The translations under genes and the position numbers were made by a program. Below are positions 5,730 to 7,455 of a stretch of 7,455 bases of DNA, piece after piece; positions within the stretch are counted from its first letter, which is position 1; each line of letters opens with the position of its first letter. The DNA lies in NCBI GenBank assembly GCA_030602965.1, contig JAUVYS010000057.1:1-7455 (forward strand), read 5' to 3'. The notes beneath the pieces are model-generated. The model saw only the letters and a list, made by a program, of their open reading frames with translations. It was not told the origin of the DNA and did not search any database. The stretch is from Candidatus Bathyarchaeota archaeon (GTDB lineage: Archaea; Thermoproteota; Bathyarchaeia; RBG-16-48-13; JAGMEO01).

Positions 5730-7159
5730 CAATGTTTAATTCGCCTTAATCTTCTCCATTTCACACCTTCTTGGGTGTCCTCTAATTGAATACCTTTCTG
5801 CCTTAACTCTGCACGGATCCTGTCTGATTTCTCCCAATCTCCTTTTGCTCTTGCACTTTCCCTCTCTTTGATAAGTTCCATTATCTCTTTTGTCAATTCT
5901 TCGGATTCAACAACCTTATGTAGAAGACCGAGAATACCACCCAGCTCAAGAAACAGATTCAAGATTTTTTCTAAGGAACCCTTATTTGCTTCAGGATTTT
6001 TGTTAATGAATAAATTTGTTTTTCTCGCTAAATTGAAAAGTACAGTTAAAGCTAAAGACGTATTGAAGTCATCATCCATTGCTTTGATGAATTCTTGTTT
6101 GTATCCATCTAACGATTTTAGAAATGTGAATTCTTTTTGACCAGTAGTTTCAGGTCTCTCTTCTCCAATCATTTTTCTTAATTTGTCGATTGTGATGTAA
6201 AGTCTCTCCAAGTTCCTACTGGCCTGATTCAAAGTTCTATTGTTGAAGTTTATTGGACTTCTATAGTGGGCTGAAAGAACCATGAACCGGAGTGTTTCAG
6301 CGTCATATTTCTTAAGAAAGTCTCCAATGACGAAGATGTTACCAAGCGATTTAGACATCTTCTCACCTTTGAGATTAAGCATGCCGGTATGAAGCCAGTA
6401 TTTCACAAAGGGCTTTCTACCTGTCATTGATTCGCTTTGCAGAATTTCATTCTCGTGGTGTGGGAAAATGAGATCTTGACCACCGCCATGAATATCAATT
6501 TGTGGTCCAAGATACTTGATAGACAGGACGGAGCACTCTATGTGCCAACCAGGCCTTCCGTTGCCCCAAGGGCTCTCCCATGAAGGTTCACCAGGCTTAG
6601 CTGTTTTCCATAAGGCGAAGTCTGCTGGAAACTTTTTATTTTCATTTGGTTCAACTCTTGCTCCTGCTTTCACGTCACCCAAAGATTGACGTGAGAGAAC
6701 CCCATAGTTTTCAGCTTTTCTTACATCGAAGTAGACATCGCCATTTGCTTGATATGCATAGTTCTTATCAACTAATACCTGAATGTATTTGATGATGTCT
6801 TGTATATGCTCGGTTACACGAGGGTAAGCATCTGCTTTCTCAAGACCTAAAGCTTTCATATCATCAAAAAATGTTTTCTCGTACCTATCAGCTAATTCTT
6901 TGGGATCTTCATTCAATTTTTTTGCTCTATTTATAATCTTGTCTTCGATGTTAGTGATGTTTACAATATACTTTGTATCATATCCTTTGTACCTGAGGTA
7001 ACGGACAATCACATCAAAGGCGATGTAGGTTCTAGCGTGACCTATGTGGGAATAATCATAAACCGTTGGACCACAGACATAAATGAGAACATTATTGTTC
7101 CCTAAGGGCTGGAAGATCTCAACTTTACGACTTAAAGTATTGTAAACCTTCAAAACCAA
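5729..7159 (-). CDS. cysS: Cysteinyl-tRNA synthetase
   Basis: A complete 476-residue class I synthetase that charges tRNA-Cys with cysteine using ATP. The Rossmann catalytic core carries HIGH at 38-41 and KMSKS at 267-271. The zinc ligands that recognise the cysteine thiol are all present: Cys29, Cys209 (WHIECS), His234 and Glu238 (FPHHENE), matching E. coli Cys28, Cys209, His234 and Glu238. A helical DALR-type region (about 350-415) and the usual C-terminal stretch ARAKGDWEKSDRIRAEL through GIQLEDTQEG follow. Length is normal (E. coli 461). The start is a TTG at 7159, chosen because AGGGTGAT lies 6 bases upstream and MVLKVYNTLSRK is the expected N-terminus; the nearby ATG at 7167 is out of frame. 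Its presence implies direct cysteine charging rather than sole reliance on the SepRS/SepCysS route. It appears monocistronic and converges on the phosphatase-like gene. Confidence 0.98.
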   Translation of the reverse strand: MVLKVYNTLSRKVEIFQPLGNNNVLIYVCGPTVYDYSHIGHARTYIAFDVIVRYLRYKGYDTKYIVNITNIEDKIINRAKKLNEDPKELADRYEKTFFDDMKALGLEKADAYPRVTEHIQDIIKYIQVLVDKNYAYQANGDVYFDVRKAENYGVLSRQSLGDVKAGARVEPNENKKFPADFALWKTAKPGEPSWESPWGNGRPGWHIECSVLSIKYLGPQIDIHGGGQDLIFPHHENEILQSESMTGRKPFVKYWLHTGMLNLKGEKMSKSLGNIFVIGDFLKKYDAETLRFMVLSAHYRSPINFNNRTLNQASRNLERLYITIDKLRKMIGEERPETTGQKEFTFLKSLDGYKQEFIKAMDDDFNTSLALTVLFNLARKTNLFINKNPEANKGSLEKILNLFLELGGILGLLHKVVESEELTKEIMELIKERESARAKGDWEKSDRIRAELRQKGIQLEDTQEGVKWRRLRRIKH

Positions 7160-7165
7160 CGTAAC

Positions 7166-7173
7166 ATCACCCT
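7166..7173 (-). promoter_or_regulatory. Shine-Dalgarno supporting the cysS TTG start
   Basis: On the minus strand AGGGTGAT includes GGTGAT, complementary to the archaeal 16S tail, and is followed by GTTACG and the TTG start. The last two bases of the motif (AT) begin an out-of-frame ATG, which is too close to be served by this motif itself. Confidence 0.75.
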
Positions 7174-7455
7174 GGAGAATAAGACAGTGAAAACTTGTTC
7201 TTTTTTGCTTTAAACAGCGAGATTATTTAATTTACCGATCGCAAATTAGGAGTTATCGTCTAATTTATTTAGGCGTTTCAATACTCTTAATGCGATTAAA
7301 GTTATCCACTTACTAGGTTTACCTATCGTTTCCATCTTGGCGTGCATCCTAGTCTTTTATACAATCCAGCAAGCAAGAAGAAGGTGGCAGCAGTGAAAAC
7401 AGTCGAGGCGATGAATTCTTAAAGGGATCTCTTTTTTCGAAAAGCGAAGTTGATT
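7174..7455. other. Gene-poor tail of the window upstream of cysS
   Basis: No protein frame with a normal start, no tRNA cloverleaf landmarks and no repeated array are visible in these 282 bases. The left part, up to about 7235, is AT-rich and probably holds the cysS promoter. On the plus strand a 48-codon frame runs from 7250 to a TGA at 7394-7396 and encodes a membrane-like peptide, but it has no ATG or GTG and its only TTG lies inside the hydrophobic stretch. A short inverted repeat CTTTT-TTCG-AAAAG occurs near the end. The gene to the right of the window is not reached. Confidence 0.5.
7207..7230 (-). promoter_or_regulatory. Candidate cysS promoter region
   Basis: Two minus-strand TATA-like elements are present: TTAAATAA (7230-7223) and TTTAAAGC (7214-7207). 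Using 25-base spacing, they predict starts near 7201 and 7185, giving leaders of about 42 or 26 bases that both include the Shine-Dalgarno at 7173-7166. Which is used cannot be decided from sequence. Confidence 0.35.

Noticed and set aside
7275..7301. A string starting GTTTCAAT and ending ATTAAAG, resembling an archaeal CRISPR repeat in length and ends.
   Set aside because: Only one copy is present. The next repeat would be expected about 60-75 bases away inside the window and is not there; no cas gene is visible.
7393..7422. Short GTG frame preceded by AAGGTGG, overlapping the end of the orphan membrane-like frame.
   Set aside because: It ends after nine codons (VKTVEAMNS), too short to support as a gene from sequence alone.
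7334..7434. Minus-strand frame near the right end encoding a hydrophobic stretch (VFTAATFFLLAGLYKRL).
   Set aside because: A stop lies directly upstream, no ATG or GTG is present, and the opposite strand of the same DNA gives an equally hydrophobic peptide, as expected for AT-rich non-coding DNA.

Overview
The window reads as a piece of an archaeal chromosome. Supporting signs are a perfect TTTAAATA box upstream of one gene, Shine-Dalgarno motifs of the GGTGAT type, very short leaders, and surface proteins with N-glycosylation sequons. An archaeal-style CarB with a CNLRASRS motif in its second ATP-grasp half fits too. The combination of a membrane-anchored transglutaminase-like protein, a CARDB-like surface protein and a class I cysteinyl-tRNA synthetase recalls the Bathyarchaeia and relatives, but that placement is an inference from family resemblance only.

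Layout from left to right. (1) 1-2429: the 3' three quarters of carB, cut by the window edge. (2) 2516-2944 (+): a small multi-pass membrane protein of unknown function. (3) 3009-4181 (+): a secreted, membrane-anchored transglutaminase-like protein. (4) 4223-5209 (-): a secreted surface protein with a CARDB-type beta-sandwich and a C-terminal anchor, convergent with gene 3. (5) 5341-5706 (+): a small low-molecular-weight tyrosine-phosphatase-like protein, divergent from gene 4. (6) 5729-7159 (-): a complete cysS, convergent with gene 5 across a 21-base perfect palindrome. (7) 7174-7455: no convincing gene; it holds the cysS promoter region and one start-less reading frame that encodes a membrane-like peptide.

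How they fit together: carB (pyrimidine/arginine precursor synthesis) and cysS (translation) are housekeeping genes. Between them is a cell-surface section with a polytopic membrane protein, a transglutaminase-fold enzyme facing outward and a surface beta-sandwich protein. The genes are mostly separate transcription units, since orientation changes repeatedly and each intergenic gap carries promoter- or terminator-like sequence. I do not see a defence system, mobile element, CRISPR array or RNA gene. The least explained items are the membrane protein at 2516, the substrate of the transglutaminase-like protein, the start-codon arrangement of cysS and the orphan reading frame at 7250-7396.
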